Shown piece by piece: positions 56,900 through 64,000 of a stretch of DNA of 64,000 bases; positions within the stretch are counted from its first letter, which is position 1; every line of letters starts with the position of its first letter. The position numbers and the translations under genes were made by a program. This stretch comes from Hymenobacter metallilatus (GTDB lineage Bacteria; Bacteroidota; Bacteroidia; Cytophagales; Hymenobacteraceae). The stretch covers positions 388,166 to 452,165 of the forward strand of contig NZ_RWIS01000003.1 in NCBI RefSeq assembly GCF_003944705.1, given 5' to 3'. The notes below the pieces were generated by a model, which was not told the origin of the DNA, searched no databases, and saw only the letters and a list, made by a program, of their open reading frames with translations.

Positions 56900-58324
56900 A
56901 TGCTCGATTCCGCTGATTTTTTGACGCCGGCTCAAATTGTGGCCGAACTGGATAAATATATTGTTGGCCAGCAAGATGCCAAGCGCCATGTGGCCATTGC
57001 CCTGCGCAACCGGTGGCGTCGTCTGCACGCTCCCCAGGATATGCAGCGCGAAATAGTGCCCAACAACATTCTCATGATTGGCTCGACGGGCGTGGGCAAA
57101 ACTGAAATTGCCCGCCGCTTAGCCAGTATTGCCGGCGCCCCCTTCACCAAGGTAGAAGCCTCCAAATTTACGGAGGTCGGCTACGTGGGCCGCGACGTGG
57201 AAAGTATGGTGCGCGACCTGGTGGAGCAGTCGGTGAACATGGTGAAACAGCGCCGCAAAGAAGAAGTGAAAGTGCAGGCCGCTCAGGTAGTTGAGGATAT
57301 CATTCTGGATATTCTCATTCCGCCGGTCACGGCTGCTGTGGCTACTCCGGCTGCCAAGCCTGCCCTGGGGTTTCCGCTGCCTGCCTCCGGTACCGATATG
57401 CCCGACTCCGACCATGAGCTGAACGAGCGGACCCGGGAGCGGTTTCGGGAAAAAATCCGCAATGGAGAGCTGGACGAGCGTAAAATTGACATTCGGGTGC
57501 AGCAGAACACTGGCTCCGGTATCGGGGTGATTGGCGGTGGCCCGGGCGGAATCGACGAAGCCAGCATGGCCGGCATCCAGGATATGCTGGGCTCCATGTT
57601 GCCCAAAAAAACCCGGAAGCGGAAAGTGACAGTGGCCGAAGCCCGTAAAATTCTGCTGGATGAGGAAGCCGCCAAGCTCATTGATATGGATGAGGTAAAA
57701 GATGAGGCTATCCGCCAGGCGGAAAACGCGGGTATTATCTTCATTGATGAAATCGACAAAGTGGCCAGCCGCAGCGGTAAGGGTGGGGGCGGGCCCGATG
57801 TAAGCCGGGAAGGAGTGCAGCGCGACCTGTTGCCCATTGTGGAGGGCTCTGCCGTGAATACCAAGTACGGCATCATTCACACCGACCATATCCTGTTCAT
57901 TGCGGCCGGCGCCTTCCACGTCAGCAAACCCTCCGACCTCATTCCGGAACTACAAGGCCGCTTCCCAATCCGGGTAGAGCTGCAAAGCCTGAGCAAAAAC
58001 GACTTTTACCGTATCCTCAAAGACCCCAAAAATGCGCTTACCAAGCAGTATGAGGCATTATTACAGGCCGAGCAGGTAAGGCTCACCTTTGAGGATACTG
58101 CGCTGGAGCGTCTGGCCGAAATTGCCTTCGAAGTGAACAGTGAGGTGGAAAATATCGGGGCCCGGCGGCTGCACACCGTGATGAGCCGCTTGCTCAATGA
58201 TATTTTATTTGATGTACCGGATGTAATTGGTGCTCATGCCCACATTCTTATCACCCGCGAGCTGGTAGAAGAGCGCCTCCGCGACATGGTGCAAAACCGG
58301 GACCTAAGTCAGTATATTCTGTGA
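56900..58324 (+). CDS. hslU: ATP-dependent protease ATPase subunit HslU
   Basis: This 474-residue AAA+ unfoldase normally feeds the HslV peptidase. It has MLDSADFLTPAQIVAELDKY (typical start), IVGQQDAKRHVAIALRNRWRR, Walker A GSTGVGKTEIARR (about 60-72), EVGYVGRDVESMVRDL (pore loop GYVG), Walker B IIFIDEIDKVASR (about 280) and the sensor region LQGRFPIRVEL. The C-terminus SQYIL fits the docking tail that activates HslV. hslV is not next to it in this window. The frame upstream of 56900 belongs to a shadow of porQ. Confidence 0.96.
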   Translation: MLDSADFLTPAQIVAELDKYIVGQQDAKRHVAIALRNRWRRLHAPQDMQREIVPNNILMIGSTGVGKTEIARRLASIAGAPFTKVEASKFTEVGYVGRDVESMVRDLVEQSVNMVKQRRKEEVKVQAAQVVEDIILDILIPPVTAAVATPAAKPALGFPLPASGTDMPDSDHELNERTRERFREKIRNGELDERKIDIRVQQNTGSGIGVIGGGPGGIDEASMAGIQDMLGSMLPKKTRKRKVTVAEARKILLDEEAAKLIDMDEVKDEAIRQAENAGIIFIDEIDKVASRSGKGGGGPDVSREGVQRDLLPIVEGSAVNTKYGIIHTDHILFIAAGAFHVSKPSDLIPELQGRFPIRVELQSLSKNDFYRILKDPKNALTKQYEALLQAEQVRLTFEDTALERLAEIAFEVNSEVENIGARRLHTVMSRLLNDILFDVPDVIGAHAHILITRELVEERLRDMVQNRDLSQYIL

Positions 58325-58376
58325 AACGAAATGGCCTGGCTGCACATACGTCTGGTTGCTGGGTCTTTGGGATTTG

Positions 58377-58439
58377 GGAATACGTCAGCACGCAAAAAGA
58401 GGCAGCTTAGCTGCCTCTTTTTGCGTGCTGACGTATTCC
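58377..58439. terminator. 31-bp perfect hairpin after hslU
   Basis: The arm 58377-58407 is exactly mirrored at 58409-58439 around one base. The inner part is gaggcagc with A-tract before and T-tract after, so it is a strong terminator-like hairpin in either direction. Confidence 0.9.
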
Positions 58440-58470
58440 TTGAAAAACGCAGACTATTCATCTTCACCAA

Positions 58471-59202
58471 ATGCACTACTACATCATTACCGGCGCCAGT
58501 CGTGGACTGGGTAAAGCCTTAGCTGAAGTGCTCCTGGAGCAGCCTGAAACCAACGTTATCGGTGTTTCGCGCCATGCCACCATTGAGCATCCGCGGTATC
58601 ATCATCAGCCCCTGGACCTTTCCGATATGCTGGCTGTGCAAAGCAACCTGCACAAGGTTTTCCCGCGTTTTGCGGATGCGGCTAGCATTACGCTAATAAA
58701 CAATGCGGGTGTCCTAGGCGAAATTGGGTACGTGGGTGAACAACAAAATGAGCAGTACGAGTTTGTGTTTGACGTCAATCTTATTGCACCCGCTATGCTC
58801 ATGAATACATTTCTGAGTACTTACTCGAGCTTAGCGGTGCCACGCACCATTCTCAACATCAGTAGCGGGGCTGCGCAACGGGCCGTCGACGGATGGGCGG
58901 CCTATTCAGCCTCCAAAGCGGCCCTGGATGCCTTGTCGCGCACGGTCCAAAAGGAGCAGGATCTGCGCGGCAGCGGTATCCGCATCCGTAGCCTCGCCCC
59001 CGGTATTTTGGATACTGCCATGCAGCAACACATCCGCACAGCCGACACCCAGAGCTTCAGTGAGGCCAGCACCTTTGCTGACTATCATGCTCAAGGGCAA
59101 CTGGTAGAGCCTCGAGTTGCTGCCGCTATAATTGTAGCTTGGCTGCAACGTCCAACATCTGCCACGGAAGACGTAGTCACCCGTATAGACAGGTTATCAT
59201 AA
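58471..59202 (+). CDS. SDR-family oxidoreductase (sepiapterin/benzil-reductase-like)
   Basis: This 243-residue short-chain dehydrogenase has the cofactor motif ITGASRGLGKALAEVLLEQ (6-24), LINNAGVLGEIG, and catalytic Ser and YxxxK in NISSGAAQRAVDGWAAYSAS with KAAL. GVSRHA after strand 2 suggests NADP(H). Overall it resembles the sepiapterin reductase/YueD branch. The substrate is unknown. Its stop codon merges into the strong bidirectional terminator before susD. Confidence 0.88.
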   Translation: MHYYIITGASRGLGKALAEVLLEQPETNVIGVSRHATIEHPRYHHQPLDLSDMLAVQSNLHKVFPRFADAASITLINNAGVLGEIGYVGEQQNEQYEFVFDVNLIAPAMLMNTFLSTYSSLAVPRTILNISSGAAQRAVDGWAAYSASKAALDALSRTVQKEQDLRGSGIRIRSLAPGILDTAMQQHIRTADTQSFSEASTFADYHAQGQLVEPRVAAAIIVAWLQRPTSATEDVVTRIDRLS

Positions 59203-59238
59203 AAAAAGGCCCCAACCGAGCGGTTGGGGCCTTTTTTT
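59201..59238. terminator. strong bidirectional terminator
   Basis: 18-bp perfect arms (59201-59218 and 59221-59238) with seven A residues before and seven T residues after the GC stem serve both the rightward SDR and the leftward susD genes. Confidence 0.96.
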
Positions 59239-59250
59239 ATGACCATGAAA

Positions 59251-60657
59251 CTAGTAGCTGGGGTTCTGCACCACCAGGTTGCTAGTGGTTTGAATTTCCC
59301 GAATTGGAATTGGCCACAGGTTCCGGAACGTTTGCGTAACGGCAGGCAGCGTAGCCTGAACAGTGTTGGTCCGACGCAGGTCAAACCACCGGATTCCTTC
59401 GTTGGCTAACTCAATACGACGCTCTCTAAGAATGGCCGTGATAAGCTGAGCCTGGGTGAGGGTGGTGGCAAGTACTGGCAGGCCAGCCCGGGTGCGAATC
59501 TGGTTTACGAGAGTCAGGGCTGTTGCCAAGTTACCCGTCTGAGCAAGTGCTTCCGCGCGAGTCAGAATTACTTCGCCCAAGCGCATCAGAATCGGCTGAT
59601 CATCTCCGGCAGCTACCCGGAAATACTTGCGGGTAGTACCCGAAGGATAGGAGGGGAGCTGAGCAGTAGCCGCGGTAACCACGTTTACGTTCAGACGTTT
59701 GTCGCCGGCCTCGTGCGCTGGCCCCAGGCCCGTAGCGGGGTCTACCTCGTTCCGGCCGCCATTAGCTGCCGGGAACCAGAAAAATGCCAGTGAGTTGCTG
59801 TCTACCGCATCGAAGGGCAGTTCCCAGATAGACTCATTAGAGAATTTCTGCGCAAAAATGTTGTTGTATTCGCCTTCAAGCGTGACAGCAGGAAGTGCAG
59901 CAATTGCCTGAGCGGCAAAATCGGCAGCATCGGCATAGTTGCGCAGACGCAACTCAAACCGGGCCCGCAGGGCCAGAATGGCACCTTTGCTGAGGCGGGC
60001 TTTAGTGCCTTGCGCAGCAATGTTTGCAGCAGCAGCAGTCAGGTCGGCCCGGATGGCGGCGTTCACCTCTGCTTCTGTAGCGCGGGCTTTAGGTTTGATT
60101 TGCTCGCCATTGATGGAGGTAGTTGCCTCTAAGCGCAGCGGCACTCCAAGCCCATCGGGATACCCGTACCCAGCCGGAGTACCTCCCCAGTAGCCAAGCA
60201 GGTTCATGTAGTTGAATGCACGCAAGGCCTGCGCTTCGGCCGTTACGCTGGCTTTATTGAAGGCTGGATCATCAATTTTTTGAACCTGCTCAATTACGTA
60301 GTTACACCGGTTGATGCCGGAGTAAATAGCGTTCCACATGGCACTCAACTCTGTATTGTCCGGCAGAATCTGGTTCTGGGCAATTTGAGCGAATGTGGGG
60401 AAAGTACCCGTATGGCGGGCGTTGTCAGAACCCAGGTCTGCGAACAGCTGATAGCGCAGGCCCAGGTAGTTAGCACTTTGCAGTGCATCGTAGCAACCCC
60501 GAAGGGCGGCTTCAGCATCTTGGCGGGTTTGCAAGCCATCAGTTGAGTCCAAACTCGCCCGAGGTGTTACCTCAAGCGGTTTTTCGCAGGATGTCAGCCC
60601 CAATGAAGCTAGTAAGATGGATGCCGCCAGTAAGTGGCGAACAGAAGGAAAGTTCAT
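59251..60657 (-). CDS. SusD/RagB-family nutrient-binding lipoprotein
   Basis: This is a 468-residue surface lipoprotein. The signal LLAASILLASLGLTSC gives lipid Cys at about residue 24. SusD features are CEKPLEVTPRASLDSTDG, AEALRGCYDAL-like TPR helices, AEAQALRAFNYMNLLGYWGG (TPR), LSKGAILALRARFELRLRNY and the C-terminal LRERRIELANEGIRWFDLRR. It caps the SusC channel and binds the incoming ligand. The short length suggests the small-SusD class often linked to amino acids, peptides or simple glycans; the ligand is unknown. It is 28 nt after susC. Confidence 0.95.
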   Translation of the reverse strand: MNFPSVRHLLAASILLASLGLTSCEKPLEVTPRASLDSTDGLQTRQDAEAALRGCYDALQSANYLGLRYQLFADLGSDNARHTGTFPTFAQIAQNQILPDNTELSAMWNAIYSGINRCNYVIEQVQKIDDPAFNKASVTAEAQALRAFNYMNLLGYWGGTPAGYGYPDGLGVPLRLEATTSINGEQIKPKARATEAEVNAAIRADLTAAAANIAAQGTKARLSKGAILALRARFELRLRNYADAADFAAQAIAALPAVTLEGEYNNIFAQKFSNESIWELPFDAVDSNSLAFFWFPAANGGRNEVDPATGLGPAHEAGDKRLNVNVVTAATAQLPSYPSGTTRKYFRVAAGDDQPILMRLGEVILTRAEALAQTGNLATALTLVNQIRTRAGLPVLATTLTQAQLITAILRERRIELANEGIRWFDLRRTNTVQATLPAVTQTFRNLWPIPIREIQTTSNLVVQNPSY

Positions 60658-60685
60658 ATCGATCCGAAATGCAAGTCAGAAAAAG

Positions 60686-63600
60686 TTAGAAACCAATGCT
60701 CACACCACCCGTGATGGTACGTGCCTGGGGGAAGGTGAGGAAGTCGGTACCTAGTGCGGTGTTTGAGCCGCTGAAGGTGTTCACTTCCGGATCCAGACCG
60801 GAGTAATTGGTGATAGTAAACAGGTTTTGCGCTTGAGCATACACACGGAAGCTGCTCATTTTCAATCGGCTGGTGAATGCCGAAGGCAGAGTGTAGCCCA
60901 GCGTGAGGTTCTTCAGACGAGCGTAAGAACCATCCTCAATAAACCGGTCGGACACACGACGGTTGTTGTTAGGGTCACCGTAAACAGCGCGTGGAACATC
61001 CGTGTTTGTATTGGTAGGAGTCCAGCGGTTCAATACCGCCGCATCCTGACCAAATACTCCGTTCATACCCTGCGCAAACGAGATGTTGTTGTTGTAAATC
61101 TCGTTACCGTACTGAAACTGCAGGAAGGCGGTCAGGTCGAAGCCTTTGTAACGGAGCGTATTCGTGAATCCGCCGTAGAATTTGGGCTGAGCATTGCCAA
61201 TAATTTCCTGGTCATCACCCGTGATGCGTCCGTCGTTATTCAAGTCTTTAAACTTGATATCACCGGGAGCAGTCAGGGAGCTTTGGTAGCGGGCGGTTGC
61301 ACCGTACGTAGCCTGAGCTGCTGCGTCTAGGGCGTTAATTTGCTCCTGGCTCTGGAAAATTCCGTCTACCCGATAACCGCGGAATGCACCCAAAGGCTGA
61401 CCCTCGGCCACCCAGCTGGCAAAACCAGCCGCGAAAGGAATACCATCAACTAGTTTGGTAACCTTATTTCGGTTGAAGGTGATGTTGAAATTGGATTCCC
61501 ACGAGAAGGCATCATCTGAGTTGCCTTTGATGTTAACCGTGGTCAAACCAAATTCCAGACCCTTGTTTTCAATGGAGCCAACGTTGGCCAGATACGACAG
61601 GAAACCAGTGCTGCCTGGCACTAGGCGGCTGAGCAACAGGTCGCGGGTATCGTGCTTGTACGCATCGGCAATAAACGTAACCCGATTGTTGAGCACGCTA
61701 AAGTCGATACCAACGTTGGTTTTGGTGGTGCGCTCCCACTTCAGGTCAGGGTTGGCTAACTGTGACAGGGCCAAACCACCTACCTGCTGGAAGTTCGCAC
61801 CCGTACCAATCAGGCCACGGGATGCGAAGTTGCCAATCTCCTGGTTACCAGTCTGCCCGTAGCTAGCCCGGAGCTTAAGGTCATTAACAAAGGAATCTTT
61901 CAGGAACGACTCTTCCGAAACGCGCCAAGCAGCCGACACGGCCGGGAACAAGCCATACTTGTTGTTTTGTCCGAAACGAGAGGAACCGTCGTAACGGGCG
62001 GTCAGTCCAAGAAGGTACTTTTCCTTGAAGCTGTAGTTTACGCGACCCAGGAAACCCAGAATACGCCATTCTGTTTCACTGGATGAAGCACCGGTTTTGG
62101 TAGCACCCGCCGAAACCTGCTTCACATCATTGCCAGGGAAACCAGTAGCGGAAGCAAATACCTCGTTGAATACGTCCTGCTGATAATCAACTACTGCCTG
62201 AGCCGAAACAGAGTGCGCTTCGCCAAAAACTTTAGCGTATGTCAGCGAGCTGATATGGTTAAAGTTGCGCTCCTGACGGTAGGATGAAGTGGCCGAGCCA
62301 CTAGTGCCTGCCCCGGTGTTGGTAGTGGTGGGGAAGAAGGTATCATCCTTGAAAGTGAGGTAATCCAGACCGAAAGTTGCCCGGTACTTCAGATTCTTCA
62401 CCAGTTCGAACTCCGTGAACTGCGTTCCGATGACACGCGCACTCACACCCAGGATGGTGGGCTCTTTTGCAGCTGCCAGCGGGTTCTCAGTTGAGGAGCC
62501 CGGGTCTTTGGCGTACGTTCCGTCGCGGCGATACTTCGGAATATCACTGGCCACAAGCACCGCCGTGCTGAGTACACCATTGATGTTGTTGTCGTTCTGA
62601 ATGCGGTTGTTCGTCGACCGGTTTAGTCCGATGTTGACGCCCATGCGAATTTTGTCGCTCAGCTTAGCGTCCATGTTCAAACGGCCGCTGGCCCGCTGGA
62701 ATCCGGAGCCGATGATGATACCCTGCTGATCAAAATAGCTGCCGCTGGCCCGGTAGCGTATACGGTCGGTGCCGCCAGATACTGCCAATTCGTAGTTTGA
62801 AATCGGGGCCGTGCGCAGAATCTCATCTGCCCAGTTCGTAGAAGGAGCAGTGGATGGGTTCTGGAATTGTGCCAAGTCACGGATACCGTCACCGTTATCG
62901 GCGTAGGTATACAAACCGTTCTGGACTGCCAAGCCACCTTCACTGAACAGGTAACCGGCCAAATCCGCGTGGCTGCGCCAGTTTACGCCAAGCGCCGAGA
63001 TAGTACCCGTAGACGAAGCCGGGTACCGGTTACGCACCATATCCAGGAACAGCTCCGTCTGCTGCTGGCCGGTCAGGGCCTTCGGACGGTTCCAAGCTGT
63101 TTGAGCACCCCGATAGTAGTCGAGGTTAACGCGGGTACGGCCAGCACGGCCCTGTTTGGTTGTAATCAGAACAACCCCATTGGCACCCCGGGAACCATAA
63201 ATAGCAGAGGACGAAGCGTCTTTCAGGACCTCAATTGACTCAATATCGTTCGGGTTAAGGTCGGATAGAGCGTTGGTCTGCTGGTTGCCCGTGCCAATGT
63301 TGCTGTAGCTACCAGTATTGATAGGAAGACCATCTACCACGTAAAGAGGCTCGTTGCTGGCCGTCAGGGAAGACGCGCCCCGTACACGCACCGCAATGCC
63401 GGAACCTGGCGTTCCGGAGTTTTGGGTTACCTGTACACCCGCAGCCCGGCCCTGCAGAACCTGATCTACACCGGCAACGGGTTGGTTCTTGAAGCTTTCA
63501 GACTTCACGGTGGCAATGGCACCGGTAAGCTCACGGCGCTCCTGGGCCACACCGAAACCCGTTACTACTACTTCACTAAGGGTTTTGGTGTCTGCTGCGA

Positions 63601-63865
63601 GGCCAATAGTGTAGGATGCTTCATTTCCCAGCGTAACCTCTTGCGAGATGTATCCTACAGACGAGACAAGCAGCGTAGAGCCCGAGGTAGGAACCGTTAG
63701 GGCAAAAGATCCATCGGAGTTAGTAGAAACACCGTTGGTGGTACCTTTTACAAGTACGGTAACGCCCGGCAGGCCTTCACCGGTAGCACGGTCGGTTATC
63801 CGACCCGAAATGGATCTAGTTTGTGCTACCGTTTGAGTAGCTACCAGAGTAGCCAGCGGTAACAA
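60686..63865 (-). CDS. SusC/RagA-family TonB-linked outer-membrane transporter
   Basis: This is a protein of about 1059 residues. The signal-like VLLPLATLVATQTVAQ is followed by a carboxypeptidase-regulatory-like domain (SISGRITDRATGEGLPGVTV, about 18-95), the TonB-box-like TLSEVVVTGFG, a plug domain (GVQVTQNSGTPGSGIAVRVRG to IYGSRGANGVVLITTK) and a large barrel ending ARTITGGVSIGF. It imports ligand captured by SusD using TonB energy. The start is problematic: no in-frame ATG exists back to the stop at 63923-63925. TTG at 63865 is the nearest start but would leave a short, uncharged signal peptide. The true start may be another codon upstream, or the 5' end may be damaged. Confidence 0.93.
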   Translation of the reverse strand: MLPLATLVATQTVAQTRSISGRITDRATGEGLPGVTVLVKGTTNGVSTNSDGSFALTVPTSGSTLLVSSVGYISQEVTLGNEASYTIGLAADTKTLSEVVVTGFGVAQERRELTGAIATVKSESFKNQPVAGVDQVLQGRAAGVQVTQNSGTPGSGIAVRVRGASSLTASNEPLYVVDGLPINTGSYSNIGTGNQQTNALSDLNPNDIESIEVLKDASSSAIYGSRGANGVVLITTKQGRAGRTRVNLDYYRGAQTAWNRPKALTGQQQTELFLDMVRNRYPASSTGTISALGVNWRSHADLAGYLFSEGGLAVQNGLYTYADNGDGIRDLAQFQNPSTAPSTNWADEILRTAPISNYELAVSGGTDRIRYRASGSYFDQQGIIIGSGFQRASGRLNMDAKLSDKIRMGVNIGLNRSTNNRIQNDNNINGVLSTAVLVASDIPKYRRDGTYAKDPGSSTENPLAAAKEPTILGVSARVIGTQFTEFELVKNLKYRATFGLDYLTFKDDTFFPTTTNTGAGTSGSATSSYRQERNFNHISSLTYAKVFGEAHSVSAQAVVDYQQDVFNEVFASATGFPGNDVKQVSAGATKTGASSSETEWRILGFLGRVNYSFKEKYLLGLTARYDGSSRFGQNNKYGLFPAVSAAWRVSEESFLKDSFVNDLKLRASYGQTGNQEIGNFASRGLIGTGANFQQVGGLALSQLANPDLKWERTTKTNVGIDFSVLNNRVTFIADAYKHDTRDLLLSRLVPGSTGFLSYLANVGSIENKGLEFGLTTVNIKGNSDDAFSWESNFNITFNRNKVTKLVDGIPFAAGFASWVAEGQPLGAFRGYRVDGIFQSQEQINALDAAAQATYGATARYQSSLTAPGDIKFKDLNNDGRITGDDQEIIGNAQPKFYGGFTNTLRYKGFDLTAFLQFQYGNEIYNNNISFAQGMNGVFGQDAAVLNRWTPTNTNTDVPRAVYGDPNNNRRVSDRFIEDGSYARLKNLTLGYTLPSAFTSRLKMSSFRVYAQAQNLFTITNYSGLDPEVNTFSGSNTALGTDFLTFPQARTITGGVSIGF

Positions 63866-64000
63866 AACAAGTAAGAGCGTGTTTGGGAATTCAGACCCGA
63901 TTGAGCGACATAGTGATGTTAGCTAGTAATAGCCAAGCAACATGGCTAGCGGGAGTGAATTCGTAATCAACGACCACGCGGCGAAAGCAGGCTAACCAGG
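63866..64000. other. upstream region of susC
   Basis: On the minus strand the susC frame stays open to a stop codon at 63923-63925 with no ATG. An ATG at 63909-63911 is in a different frame and stops after six codons. The window ends before a promoter can be judged. Confidence 0.4.

Noticed and set aside
1..64000. tRNA and rRNA genes
   Set aside because: No convincing T-arm plus acceptor pairing or conserved rRNA stretch was noticed by eye on either strand; a covariance-model search would settle it.

Overview
The window looks like chromosome from a Gram-negative Bacteroidota of the Hymenobacter/Cytophagales type. Evidence: a SusC/SusD pair, the type IX secretion protein PorQ, several outer-membrane barrel families typical of the phylum (DUF5916-like, DUF5723-like, DUF6702-like), B12-dependent methylmalonyl-CoA mutase in two subunits, a BlaI/BlaR1-type pair, and promoters of the Bacteroidota form TTG-N20-TAnnTTTG. 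Coding DNA is GC-rich. Start codons are often GTG or TTG and there are no convincing Shine-Dalgarno sequences, as expected for this phylum. I see no tRNA, rRNA, CRISPR array, prophage or complete insertion sequence.

Layout. 1-8.7 kb: tail of an unknown gene, a DUF5694-like protein, pyruvate:quinone dehydrogenase (poxB), a SirB1-type protein, a redoxin, a phosphopantetheinyl transferase, a WD40 protein, a DivIVA-like coiled-coil protein and folB. 8.7-15.0 kb: three operator-like palindromes over a promoter, then blaI and a long blaR1-like peptidase gene overlapping by 4 nt, then a DUF5916-like outer-membrane protein. 15.4-28.1 kb: intradiol dioxygenase, an unknown gene overlapping a pirin-like gene, meaB, and a run of envelope and small metabolic genes (DUF5723, propeller, Nudix, L,D-transpeptidase, alpha/beta hydrolase, DUF4174, FAD reductase, SDR, ankyrin, Spy-like). 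28.5-38.5 kb: metallo-beta-lactamase fold protein, an AT-rich patch, the mutA-mutB operon, a beta-barrel protein and a 5'-nucleotidase split into two genes. 38.8-49.7 kb: dnaA, OsmC, GH3, a small AT-rich accessory patch behind GH3, a GreA/B-like protein, dxr and rseP. 49.8-63.9 kb: DUF6702, an OmpA-family protein, lon, porQ, hslU, an SDR and a leftward susC-susD operon cut by the window edge.

How genes work together: mutA, mutB and the chaperone gene meaB form the methylmalonyl-CoA branch. poxB feeds pyruvate to the quinone pool. folB, dxr and the phosphopantetheinyl transferase belong to folate, isoprenoid and acyl-carrier metabolism. lon, hslU, rseP and the Spy-like protein are protein quality-control functions.

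The most distinctive feature is intergenic. Almost every gap holds a long inverted repeat, many perfect over 22-42 bp. Several gaps between converging genes hold nested palindromes around a terminator hairpin. A second family pairs degenerate short tandem repeats (TTCACCATTTCACC-like) head to head. One related copy appears to sit in frame inside mutB, in the linker before the B12-binding domain. GH3 also has a partial copy of its own 3' end about 1 kb downstream, on the far side of a two-gene cassette.
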